Origin: Actinomycetota bacterium
GTDB lineage: Bacteria; Actinomycetota; Acidimicrobiia; Acidimicrobiales; Poriferisodalaceae
Assembly: GCA_014238065.1 (NCBI GenBank)
Contig: JABABU010000047.1
Span: 23,758-87,757, forward strand
Direction of reading: 5' to 3'
DNA length: 64,000 nt
Shown here: positions 52,650 to 60,629 of the stretch, one piece after another
Position numbering within the stretch: the stretch's first letter is position 1
Layout: the number at the start of each line of letters is the position of its first letter
Program-made: the position numbers and the translations under genes
The notes under the pieces: generated by a model
The model's database searches: none
The model's input: the letters and a program-made list of their open reading frames with translations, nothing else
What the model was told of the DNA's origin: nothing

Positions 52650-53528
52650 ATGGCCGCAACACTCTCCCGCCCGGAGATCGCCGTCGAACGAAGGACGAGC
52701 TACGACACCTTCGACATCACAACTCTCACACCTCACCTCGGAGCGGAGATCAACGGCATCGACCTTGCGGTCCCTCTGACTGAAGACCAGATCTCCGACG
52801 TGAGAGCGGCGTGGGCTGATTGGGCCGTCATCGTCTTTCGCGACCAGCACCTTGACCGCGAGGCACACAAGGCCTTCGCCTCACACTTCGGCGAACTCCA
52901 CGTTCATCCGATGAGCAATCGTCGGGGTCTCGATCCCGCCATCCTCGTCGTGGAGACCACCGCCGACTCGCCCTACACCGCTGGCGACGGCTGGCACACC
53001 GACGTCACCTGCGACGCCCATCCACCGATCGGCTCTGCCCTGTACATCACGAAGACACCTGAGTCCGGCGGCGGCGACACGTTGTACGCGGACATGTACC
53101 TCGCGTACGAATTGCTCTCACCCACGATGCAGACGTTCCTCGAAGGGCTGACCGCCGTGCATGACGGCGCGATCCCATACGTCGGCGCATACAAGTCCAC
53201 CCCACCTGAGGGTGGCTACCCGGTGAACGAGCATCCAGTCATCGCTGTGCATCCCGATACCGGCAAGAAGGTGCTCTACGTCAACTCGGGCTTCACCTCC
53301 CACATCAAGGGCATGCGCAGATGGGAGTCCAAGGCGCTGCTCGACGCGCTGTACAACCACATCGCGGCGACACCGAAACTCCACGCACGTATCGAGTGGA
53401 AACCGAACACACTTGCGCTCTGGGACAACCGGTGCACCCAGCATCACGCCGTGTGGGACTACTACCCCAATTCCCGCTACGGCGAGCGAGTCTCCGTTGT
53501 CGGCGACCGTCCCACCGGTGTGCGTTGA
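52650..53528 (+). CDS. TauD/TfdA family dioxygenase
   Basis: Fe(II)/2-oxoglutarate dioxygenase of 292 residues. The iron ligands are H116 and D118 in DGWHTDVTCDAHPP, and the distal histidine in RCTQHHAVWDYYP near 260; the 2-oxoglutarate arginine is in YGERVSVVGDR. LGAEINGIDL at 30-39 is the family N-terminus. Members hydroxylate beside a sulfonate, sulfate ester or aryloxy group, releasing sulfite, sulfate or the phenol. With an arylsulfatase elsewhere in the window, an alkylsulfatase role is possible but not shown. ATG at 52650 is preceded by GAGGAGC. It is 112 bp downstream of the amidohydrolase. Confidence 0.9.
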   Translation: MAATLSRPEIAVERRTSYDTFDITTLTPHLGAEINGIDLAVPLTEDQISDVRAAWADWAVIVFRDQHLDREAHKAFASHFGELHVHPMSNRRGLDPAILVVETTADSPYTAGDGWHTDVTCDAHPPIGSALYITKTPESGGGDTLYADMYLAYELLSPTMQTFLEGLTAVHDGAIPYVGAYKSTPPEGGYPVNEHPVIAVHPDTGKKVLYVNSGFTSHIKGMRRWESKALLDALYNHIAATPKLHARIEWKPNTLALWDNRCTQHHAVWDYYPNSRYGERVSVVGDRPTGVR

Positions 53529-53597
53529 CAAACTGGAGGTCAGGCTCCGATTGCGTCGACGCCGGCGCCGGCATGGCTCCGTTGAATTGGCTGCTCG

Positions 53598-54632
53598 CTA
53601 GGCGAAGGCCGGGATGACCTCGTTGCAGAAGAGCTCCATCGAACGCTTCTGCTCCTTCAAGCCAAGGCCGAGGCTGGCGTAATAGATGAACTCGTCGACA
53701 CCCAGCGCCTCATAGCGCCTCAGCTTCTGGATGATCTGGTCCGGCGTGCCGAACATCAAATTCTCCGTGAGGTTCTCTGGTTCGTACTCGTCACGGTTCC
53801 GCACCTGATCGAGTGACAGCTGCTTAGCAAACCCATTGTCGACATCGCCAAGGTTCTTGAAGAGGTTCTCGAACTGGCCGAGTTGACGTTGGGCCGCGAT
53901 GACAGGAACCATCCACTCGTTGGCCGAGTCGTACACGGCTGTGTGGCGCATGAGAGCAAAGATCGGCCGTTCCGCCCCTTGGTTCGCGGCAACTGTGTCG
54001 GTGAGCTGCTGTGCGTACAGCTCCGCCTCGGCAAAAGGTCGAGCAATGGGCCAGGACATGACGTGACAGCCATTCTTCACTGCGTAGTCGAACGTGATCG
54101 GCGACCGCGCCGCTACCCACACGCGCGGATCTGGCTGCAGCGGTTTCGGCACCGAGGTTGCTGTCGGGAACTGCCAGATGGCACCGTCGTGCGCATAGTC
54201 GCCGGCCCACAGAGCCTTCACGACCGGCAGCATCTCCTGCATGTGCCGCCACGCATCGCTCTGGAGCAGGCCTGGGCGCATGCGGTCGAACTCGCGCTGA
54301 TACGCACCTGATCCGATGCCAAATTCGAGGCGACCTCCGCTGATCACGTCGAGCATCGCCGCCTCGCCAGCGAGGTTGATCGGGTGCCAATACGCCGCCA
54401 CTGCGACGGCTGAACCGAGCCTGATGTTGTCGGTGTGCGTTGCCCACCAGGTCAGGATCTGAAATGGGTTGGGCGCGATCGTCATCTCCAGCGCGTGATG
54501 CTCTGCGGCCCACACGATGTTGAACCCGCCGACATCGGCCATCTGGACCATCTCGAGCGTGTGACGGGCGACCTCGCTGGTCTCAATGGAGTCGTCCATA
54601 CGTTCGAGATTGATCGCGAGCTGAAACTTCAC
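53598..54632 (-). CDS. LLM-class flavin-dependent monooxygenase
   Basis: Luciferase-like protein of 344 residues. FNIVWAAEHHALEMTIAPNP near 38-57, RLGSAVAVAAYWHPINLAGE near 72-91 and ISGGRLEFGIGSGAYQREFD near 98 mark the family; the closing VDEFIYYASLGLGLKEQKRS is typical. GTG at 54632 was chosen because AGGAG lies 7 bases upstream, and the preceding open stretch belongs to a different decayed gene (see 54687-54791). It is convergent with the TauD gene. Monooxygenation by reduced FMN, or an F420 reaction, is expected; substrate unknown. Related to the LLM gene at 12.8-13.8 kb. Confidence 0.85.
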   Translation of the reverse strand: MKFQLAINLERMDDSIETSEVARHTLEMVQMADVGGFNIVWAAEHHALEMTIAPNPFQILTWWATHTDNIRLGSAVAVAAYWHPINLAGEAAMLDVISGGRLEFGIGSGAYQREFDRMRPGLLQSDAWRHMQEMLPVVKALWAGDYAHDGAIWQFPTATSVPKPLQPDPRVWVAARSPITFDYAVKNGCHVMSWPIARPFAEAELYAQQLTDTVAANQGAERPIFALMRHTAVYDSANEWMVPVIAAQRQLGQFENLFKNLGDVDNGFAKQLSLDQVRNRDEYEPENLTENLMFGTPDQIIQKLRRYEALGVDEFIYYASLGLGLKEQKRSMELFCNEVIPAFA

Positions 54633-54686
54633 TGGCGAACTCCTGGTCGGCGCGATGGGCGAAAGAATCCCGACGGAAGCTGTACC

Positions 54687-54791
54687 ACGCGCCGGGTAGA
54701 CCTGAACGTCGACGACGGCAGGACGGTTGGACGCTAGTGCAGCCTCCACGGCGCCGCCGACCTCGGCAATCGACTCGTCCGTGATCCGGCC
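54687..54791 (-). pseudogene. Remnant of a thiamine-diphosphate enzyme C-terminus
   Basis: In the 163-bp gap between the LLM gene and the PEP-mutase-family gene the minus strand encodes GRITDESIAEVGGAVEAALA followed by SNRPAVVDVQVYPAR. This is the wording of the last helix and strand of acetolactate synthase-like, thiamine-diphosphate-dependent enzymes, where the VTD, GxALxxALAS and RPAVVDV blocks close the C-terminal domain. Nothing upstream belongs to such an enzyme, and the frame runs without a stop into the LLM coding sequence. It is therefore read as the relic of a gene whose front was lost. Chance similarity cannot be excluded for so short a match. Confidence 0.45.
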
Positions 54792-54795
54792 AGCA

Positions 54796-55659
54796 TCAGT
54801 CGAGGTACAGAGCTGCTTCGGTGTCGTAGTCGTCGAAACCGACGACACGCTTGAGTTCGTCGAAGTCGACGAGCGGCGGCATCGTGCCGTGTCCATCGAG
54901 TGCAGAGAGCGCCCGCTTCATTGCATCGACGGCTGCTTCGAGCAGCGTGACAGGGTAGGCAACCAATTTGTAACCGATGTCCTCGAGGTCGCGGGGAGCG
55001 AGCACCGGCGTTGCGCCGCCCTCGATCATGTTCGCCATCGTCGGGGCAGGGACGGCGGCGCAACTCGCCCGCATCTCCTCGACCGAGTGCGGGGCCTCGA
55101 GAAAAACAATGTCGGCACCCATCTCTGCAAATGCGACCGCCCGCTCCAACGCCTCTTCGAATCCGTCGGTTGCCCGAGCGTCGGTGCGGGCAAGAATCAG
55201 TATGTCGGCACCCTCGTCGCGAGCGTCGCACGCCGCTCGGACGCGGGCCACGGCTTCAGCCTGAGGCACCACCTGCTTGCCTTCGGTGTGGCCACATCTC
55301 TTTGGTGCGAGTTGATCCTCGATCATCACAGAGGCGAACCCAGCGGCGGCATATCCCCTGACGGTCCTCTTGACGTTCATCGCATTGCCGAATCCGGTGT
55401 CGCCGTCACCGATGACAGGGATACTCACCGCGTCGCAGATGTTGCGACCCTGGTCGAGCACCTCGCCATAGGAGATGAGGCCCGTGTCTGGCACGGCCAG
55501 CCGCGTGGCGGCCACGGCGAACCCGCTCATGAACGTCACGGGGAAACCAGCCTTCTCGATCAATCGCGCCGAAAGGGCATCGAAGCAGCACGGCATCGTC
55601 ACAATGCCCGGCTCTGCGAGGAACTCGCGTAAACGTGTGGCAGGACTCCGCTTCGACAT
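54796..55659 (-). CDS. Isocitrate lyase/PEP mutase superfamily enzyme
   Basis: TIM-barrel enzyme of 287 residues in the isocitrate lyase/PEP mutase/oxaloacetate decarboxylase family. Metal- and substrate-binding residues are in PVIGDGDTGFGN near 81-92, IEDQLAPKRCGH near 113-124 (the catalytic KRCGH loop; Cys-122) and ARTDARATDG near 157. The C-terminal part lacks a long insertion, giving methylisocitrate-lyase or 2,3-dimethylmalate-lyase size. It splits or makes a C-C or P-C bond next to a carboxylate; exact substrate is unclear. A methylisocitrate or dimethylmalate-like role would suit propionate- or branched-chain-yielding catabolism. Divergent from a crotonase 131 bp away. Confidence 0.88.
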   Translation of the reverse strand: MSKRSPATRLREFLAEPGIVTMPCCFDALSARLIEKAGFPVTFMSGFAVAATRLAVPDTGLISYGEVLDQGRNICDAVSIPVIGDGDTGFGNAMNVKRTVRGYAAAGFASVMIEDQLAPKRCGHTEGKQVVPQAEAVARVRAACDARDEGADILILARTDARATDGFEEALERAVAFAEMGADIVFLEAPHSVEEMRASCAAVPAPTMANMIEGGATPVLAPRDLEDIGYKLVAYPVTLLEAAVDAMKRALSALDGHGTMPPLVDFDELKRVVGFDDYDTEAALYLD

Positions 55660-55790
55660 GAGTTGGAGGCTATTCGGTGGATGTCACGAGCCAGGCGCCA
55701 AAGGTCTCGACCTGCCCTGTCGCGACCGTGGCTGCTCTCGTCGGCCTGGAACCGAACCGTTGACCATACGGACCCAGTTACCCTCGCCGT

Positions 55791-56489
55791 ATGGGAACCG
55801 AAGCAGTAACAGTCGAACAGCGCGACAACGTCACTGTCGTGCACATCGATGACGCGAAGGCCAACGCGCTGTCGCCGGAGGTGCTCAAATCGATCCAGGC
55901 CGCCGTAGTGGTAGCGGAGGGCGACGAGGGAACGGGCGCTGTAGTGCTCCACGGCCGGCCAGGGGTGTTCTCGGGAGGATTCGACCTGAAGGTCATGCGC
56001 TCCGGCGACATGGACGCTGTGCGCGGCATGGTGAGCGGGGGCGGCGAGCTGGTCCGTACGTGCTACGGCGTAGATGTTCCCGTCATCGCTGCCTGCACCG
56101 GGCATGCCGTAGCGGCAGGAGCGCTCCTCTTGCTCGGATGCGACCTCAGGGTCGGGCCAGATGCGAACGCCAACATCGGCCTTCCCGAGGTGAACATCCA
56201 GATGGTCCTCCCCGACTGGGCTTTGACCATTGCGGCCGAGCGACTGAGTCGCCGCCACCTACAAAGGGCTGTGGTCCTCGGAGAGATGTTCGACCAGAAC
56301 GGCGCGGTCGATGCCGGCTTCCTCGACGAACTCGTCGCCGCCGAGCACGTACTCGAAACTGCTGTCAGCCGAGCCAAGGCACTGCTTGAGCCTATGCACC
56401 TGCCATCCTACGCGGGGTCGGTTGCCAAGTTGCGTGGCCCTGTCCTGGCCACGATGGACGACCAGATAGCGGCCGATAGGGCCGCCTGA
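55791..56489 (+). CDS. Enoyl-CoA hydratase/isomerase family protein
   Basis: Crotonase of 232 residues, slightly shorter than usual. The oxyanion hole is formed in VFSGGFDLKV near 63 and GHAVAAGALLLLGCDL near 105-120; IGLPEVNIQMVLPDW near 130-145 offers one glutamate at a canonical position but not clearly the second. This resembles 3,2-enoyl-CoA isomerase or acyl-CoA hydrolase-like members. ATG at 55791 follows the family beginning (VEQRDNVTVVHID). It is followed after 75 bp by an EamA transporter on the same strand. Likely part of acyl-CoA processing. Confidence 0.87.
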   Translation: MGTEAVTVEQRDNVTVVHIDDAKANALSPEVLKSIQAAVVVAEGDEGTGAVVLHGRPGVFSGGFDLKVMRSGDMDAVRGMVSGGGELVRTCYGVDVPVIAACTGHAVAAGALLLLGCDLRVGPDANANIGLPEVNIQMVLPDWALTIAAERLSRRHLQRAVVLGEMFDQNGAVDAGFLDELVAAEHVLETAVSRAKALLEPMHLPSYAGSVAKLRGPVLATMDDQIAADRAA

Positions 56490-56564
56490 GCTTCGGCAAC
56501 CGAGCCCAGGGACCCCAACCCATTTCGAGAAACATCTTTCGGCTGTGGCAGGTTCAGCGGAGCG

Positions 56565-57446
56565 ATGACCCGTTCAGACAACGTTCGCGGCGCGAGTTGG
56601 ATGACGCTGAGCATGCTCGGCTACGTCGTGAACGACGCCTTCATCAAGAAGGCCGTCGAGGATCTCGAGCTGTTCCAGGCGATCTTCATCAGAGGTCTGT
56701 TCATCGTGGTGATCCTCGGCACCATCGCCTACGCCAGAGGTGAGCTTCGTGGGCTGAAGCGTCACCTTCACCCGACCATCGCCGTCCGAGTTGCGATGGA
56801 GGCAATCAGCACCGTGCTGTACCTGCTCGCGCTCAGCCATGTGCCCCTTGCATCAGTGACTGCAGTGCTCCAACTGGTGCCGATCGCCGTCACCTTCGTC
56901 GCTGCTCGCATGCTCAGAGAGCGGGTCAGCGTCCACCGCGTGGCTGCCTTGATCGTGGGATTCGTCGGCATGTTGATGGTGGTTCAGCCGGGCGGCGACG
57001 CGTTCAGCCCATGGTTCTTCGCCGCATTTGCAGCCATGTTCGCATTGGTCAGCCGCGAGATGGTCACGACACGCGTTCCGATGACGGTGCCTTCTTTGGT
57101 GCTTGCCCTGTCGACCGCCACTGTGATCACGACGATGGGTGGCATCGTCTCGGTGTTCACCGGATGGGCCGACCTCGACTTCGACGCCGTGCTGTTGCTC
57201 ATTGTTGCTTCGTGTTTCCTGAGCGTCGGCTACACGACGAGCGTGCATGCGGTTCGTCTCGGTGACATCAGTTTCACCGCCCCGTTCAGGTACTCGGTCC
57301 TCGTATTCGCTCTCATTCTGCAGATCATCGTGTTTCGCGATGTGCCCGACGCGCTGACATTCATCGGCATATTCGTCGTCGCGGCGGCTGGGTTCTATGC
57401 GTTGGCTCGAGAGCCACGGGTCGTGCCGCCCGTCTCCCGAGGCTGA
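56565..57446 (+). CDS. EamA/DMT family transporter
   Basis: Integral membrane protein of 293 residues with ten predicted transmembrane helices arranged as two EamA repeats (first repeat about 8-135, second about 150-280). VLQLVPIAVTFVAARMLRER and PFRYSVLVFALILQIIVF are helix-rich family segments. Such carriers export amino acids, metabolites or drugs. Substrate is unknown. Same strand as the crotonase 75 bp upstream and a SnoaL-like gene 33 bp downstream, so a small operon is likely. Confidence 0.85.
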   Translation: MTRSDNVRGASWMTLSMLGYVVNDAFIKKAVEDLELFQAIFIRGLFIVVILGTIAYARGELRGLKRHLHPTIAVRVAMEAISTVLYLLALSHVPLASVTAVLQLVPIAVTFVAARMLRERVSVHRVAALIVGFVGMLMVVQPGGDAFSPWFFAAFAAMFALVSREMVTTRVPMTVPSLVLALSTATVITTMGGIVSVFTGWADLDFDAVLLLIVASCFLSVGYTTSVHAVRLGDISFTAPFRYSVLVFALILQIIVFRDVPDALTFIGIFVVAAAGFYALAREPRVVPPVSRG

Positions 57447-57479
57447 CTCTTCAGGTACGGCCCGGGTACGGTCACTGAC

Positions 57480-57869
57480 ATGGCAGAACCGTCAGACCTC
57501 GAGACACGAGTCATCACGTTCTTCGCGGCAGCCGAGTCCGGCGATTGGGACCTCTTTCGATCACTGCTGGCCGACGACGGCACCTTCGAGCAGCACAGCG
57601 CTCACCGGGGCCCCGAATCTGCCGATGAACTCACAGCAGCATCTCGCGGACTCGTTGGATCAGATCTCGACCTGACGTATTCGAACTTTCGCAGGACGGC
57701 CGTTGAGAACGTCGTCATCGATCGTCACGAGGTGAGGCTCACACGGCCCGACGGAAAGACCGGCTCGACTGACGTGTGCGTCATCTTCGAGTTCGACAAC
57801 TCGTCGAGAATCAACCGCATCGACGAATACCTCGATACCGCCGTTTTCGCGCATCTGTTCCAACCATGA
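57480..57869 (+). CDS. SnoaL-like / NTF2-fold protein
   Basis: NTF2-fold protein of 129 residues. ETRVITFFAAAESGDWDLFRS is the first helix, LLADDGTFEQHSAHRGPESA the loop and first strands, and SSRINRIDEYLDTAVFAHLF the last strand and tail. No catalytic residues can be named. It lies 33 bp after the EamA transporter, same strand. The second SnoaL-like protein of the window (8.3-8.7 kb) is of different subtype. Function unknown; isomerase, dehydratase or ligand-binding role possible. Confidence 0.7.
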   Translation: MAEPSDLETRVITFFAAAESGDWDLFRSLLADDGTFEQHSAHRGPESADELTAASRGLVGSDLDLTYSNFRRTAVENVVIDRHEVRLTRPDGKTGSTDVCVIFEFDNSSRINRIDEYLDTAVFAHLFQP

Positions 57870-58020
57870 GTTGAAGCCGCATCTTCGCCGCGATCCAACT
57901 ATTTACGATGATCCTGCGACCATTCTGGGGTGCTCATGACCCGACGCCTCCGGTGCATAGCGCCATGGCCAGCTTGCACTGACTACAATCACCGCACTTT
58001 CACCCTCACAAGAGGTTCCT

Positions 58021-59349
58021 ATGACTACCTCGACGCTGTCCTCCCCCGGCCGCGAAGCGCTCCGACTCCGATCCCTCGACCATGTGGTCGTGCTCGGAGC
58101 CAACGGCACGATGGGCTATGGCAGCGCAGCGCTCTTCACCAATGCCGTTCCACAGGTCACCTTTCTTGCCCGATCGAAAGACAAGGCCGATGAGGGCCTC
58201 GCTGCTGCTGTGAAGCAGGTGCGATCGGAATCACTTGCACTGCGCGCTGACACGGGGAGCTACGACGATCTCGCCTCGGCGCTCCAGACCGCTGATCTCG
58301 TTTTCGAAGCCGTAGCCGAGGACATGGATCTGAAAAAGCAGATCTTCGATCAGGTCGAAGATCAAATGAGACCTGATGCCATCGTCGCGACGGTCAGCTC
58401 CGGCTTGTCCATCAACGAACTCGCTGCCGGTCGCTCGGATGCCTTCCAGAGAAACTTTTGCGGGCTCCACTTCTTCAATCCGCCGAACGTCATCGTCGGC
58501 ACCGAGCTGATCGCCAGCGCCCAGACGGACCCCGAAGTTCTCGATTTCCTCGAGGCCTTCTGTCGGATTCGCCTCGGACGCGACATGGTCCGCACCTCGG
58601 ACACCCCGGCGTTCGCAGGAAACCGTGTCGGGTTCAAGGTCCTCAACGAGTGCGCCCAGATGGCCGAGGAGCTCGGCCCGATGCTCGTCGATGCCATCGT
58701 CGGCCCGTACACGGGCCGCGCCCTCACCCCGCTCGCGACGATCGACCTCGTCGGCTGGGATGTGCACCAGGCCATCGTCGACAACGTTCACGCGCTCACG
58801 AACGACGAAGCTCACGACACGCTCGAACTGCCGGGTTACATGCGCGAACTCATCGCCAACGGCACCCTCGGCAACAAGACCGGTGGCGGATTCTTCAGCC
58901 GCGACGGCGACACGCAGACGGTCCTCGACCCGGCCAGGGGCACCTACGTCCCCCAGGACTCGATCGAGCTTCCCGATATGAGCTATGTCGACGAGGTGGC
59001 GAACCTCTACTCGCAAGCTCGGTATCGCGAGGGAATGGCTGTTCTCCTCACTGCGAAAGGGCCGGAAGCTGCGATCGCCCGCAAGGTCATGGCCGGCTAC
59101 ATCAGCTACTCGTTCGAGCGAGTCGGTGAGGTGTGCGCCAACATCAGCGACATCGACCGCATCATGGGCTCCGGCTTCAACTGGGCTCCACCAAGCGTCC
59201 TGGTCGACTTCTTGGGCGCTCCAGCCGCAGCCGAGATGATGCACGAGGCAGGCATCACGGTTCCCGATGCCATCGCCAACGCCGACGCCAACACCCGTTT
59301 CTTCGACAATCCCAACACCAACCGCGGTCGATTCTTCGTCGCGGGCTGA
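58021..59349 (+). CDS. 3-hydroxyacyl-CoA dehydrogenase
   Basis: NAD-dependent 3-hydroxyacyl-CoA dehydrogenase of 442 residues. The Rossmann motif is LGANGTMGYGSA near 24-36, one residue longer than the usual GAGTMG. Then ADLVFEAVAEDMDLKKQIF near 90-108, catalytic-loop segment FCGLHFFNPPNVIVGTELI near 140-160 (His in LHFFNP), and TSDTPAFAGNRVGFKVLNE near 190 are canonical. After the second dehydrogenase domain the C-terminus continues to 442 residues with duplicated helical domain (KVMAGYISYSFERVGEVC). An AGAGG site precedes the ATG. Next gene is an SCP2-type thiolase 24 bp downstream, forming a two-gene beta-oxidation unit. Confidence 0.9.
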   Translation: MTTSTLSSPGREALRLRSLDHVVVLGANGTMGYGSAALFTNAVPQVTFLARSKDKADEGLAAAVKQVRSESLALRADTGSYDDLASALQTADLVFEAVAEDMDLKKQIFDQVEDQMRPDAIVATVSSGLSINELAAGRSDAFQRNFCGLHFFNPPNVIVGTELIASAQTDPEVLDFLEAFCRIRLGRDMVRTSDTPAFAGNRVGFKVLNECAQMAEELGPMLVDAIVGPYTGRALTPLATIDLVGWDVHQAIVDNVHALTNDEAHDTLELPGYMRELIANGTLGNKTGGGFFSRDGDTQTVLDPARGTYVPQDSIELPDMSYVDEVANLYSQARYREGMAVLLTAKGPEAAIARKVMAGYISYSFERVGEVCANISDIDRIMGSGFNWAPPSVLVDFLGAPAAAEMMHEAGITVPDAIANADANTRFFDNPNTNRGRFFVAG

Positions 59350-59373
59350 CCCAGCAGCACTCAGGAGATTCCC

Positions 59374-60606
59374 ATGAGCACCCCAGAGGTCTTCGTCCTC
59401 GGCGGCTACCAAACCGATTTCGGCCGCAACTGGACCAAAGAACGTAAGCATTTCTCCGCCCTGATGCGCGAGAGCGTCGTCGGAGCAATGGAGACGGTCG
59501 ACATCGCAGCCGAAGACATCCAGTCGGCTCACGTCGGCAATTTCGCGGCAGAGCTGTATTGCATGCAGGGCCACCTCGGTGCATTCTTCACAGAGGTCGA
59601 CCCTGAGTTCAGCGGCCTCCCAACTTCTCGACACGAGGCGGCCTGCGCCTCTGGCTCGATCGCTCTGCTCGCCGCCTCCGCAGAGATCGAGGCGGGACGG
59701 TACGACATGCAGGCCGTCGTCGGCATCGAACAGATGAAGACCGTTGACTCTGCACTCGGTGGCTCCTACCTCGGCACCGCGGCCTGGTACGAGAAGGAGG
59801 CAGAAGGCATCGATTTTCCGTTTCCGAAGCTCTTCGGACGCCTTGGGGACGAGTACGACGCCAGGTACGGCCTCCAGGACGAACACTTGGCCGAGATCAG
59901 CAGGCTCAACTACGACAACGCCAAGCTGAATCCGAACGCGCAAACGCGCACCTGGTACATGAACCGCGACCACGCCCTCAGCCGCGGCGACGACAACGCT
60001 CAGGTCGGGGGTCGCATCCGGCTCGCCGACTGCTCGCAGGTCACCGATGGGGCTGTCTGTGTCTTTCTCGCGTCGCGCCGGTATGCCCAAGAATACGCGG
60101 CGAAACGGGGCATCTCGATCAACGACATCCCCCGTATCAAGGGCTGGGGTCACAACACGGCAAGACTCCGCTTCGAGGACAAGGTCGCGGAGAGCAAGGA
60201 CGCCGAGTACGTACTCCCCCACGTTCGCAGCACAGTCACATCAGCGATGGAACGAGCCGGGATGTCCGGCGTCGAGGACATCGACGGCATCGAAACCCAC
60301 GACTGCTTCACCACCTCGGAATACATGGCCATCGACCACTTCGGCATAACCGCACCAGGTGAGAGCTGGAAAGCAGTCGAAGAGGGCTGGCTCGAGATCG
60401 ACGGCAAGACGCCGATCAACCCGAGCGGCGGCCTCATCGGTGCCGGCCACCCTGTCGGAGCAACCGGCGTGCGGCAGCTGCTCGATGCAACCAAGCAAGT
60501 CACCGGTCAAGCCGGTGACTATCAGGTTGCAGGGGCCAAGAACTTCCAGACACTGAACATCGGCGGCTCAGGCACCACGAGTTGCAGCTTCATCGTCGGC
60601 GTCTAA
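59374..60606 (+). CDS. SCP2-type thiolase
   Basis: Thiolase-superfamily protein of 410 residues. The catalytic cysteine is C91 in [34 protein letters not shown] near 310 corresponds to the HDCF loop of SCP2-type thiolases, and [18 protein letters not shown] near 350 holds the histidine. The final CAGGG motif of classical thiolases is replaced by [17 protein letters not shown]2-like members include mycobacterial enzymes for steroid side-chain cleavage as well as thiolases lacking full activity. RBS AGGAGA is before the ATG. Follows the 3-hydroxyacyl-CoA dehydrogenase by 24 bp. Confidence 0.9.
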   Translation: MSTPEVFVLGGYQTDFGRNWTKERKHFSALMRESVVGAMETVDIAAEDIQSAHVGNFAAELYCMQGHLGAFFTEVDPEFSGLPTSRHEAACASGSIALLAASAEIEAGRYDMQAVVGIEQMKTVDSALGGSYLGTAAWYEKEAEGIDFPFPKLFGRLGDEYDARYGLQDEHLAEISRLNYDNAKLNPNAQTRTWYMNRDHALSRGDDNAQVGGRIRLADCSQVTDGAVCVFLASRRYAQEYAAKRGISINDIPRIKGWGHNTARLRFEDKVAESKDAEYVLPHVRSTVTSAMERAGMSGVEDIDGIETHDCFTTSEYMAIDHFGITAPGESWKAVEEGWLEIDGKTPINPSGGLIGAGHPVGATGVRQLLDATKQVTGQAGDYQVAGAKNFQTLNIGGSGTTSCSFIVGV

Positions 60607-60629
60607 GGAACAGTGCCTGGCGCCGTTCG

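Noticed and set aside
53561..53572. 12-bp palindrome of alternating G and C blocks
   Set aside because: Low-complexity high-G+C sequence between convergent genes; too generic to call an operator or terminator.
54633..54896. N-terminal extension of the LLM gene
   Set aside because: It reads into a different, decayed enzyme tail and the preceding PEP-mutase-family gene; the GTG at 54632 has its own AGGAG site.
57984..57989. TACAAT as a possible -10 box before the 3-hydroxyacyl-CoA dehydrogenase
   Set aside because: No matching -35 element at suitable spacing, so support is too weak for a promoter entry.
58231..60222. 663-codon open frame on the minus strand
   Set aside because: It is antisense to the 3-hydroxyacyl-CoA dehydrogenase and thiolase, both with intact family motifs. 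Long antisense frames are common in high-G+C DNA, and its translation shows no family motif.
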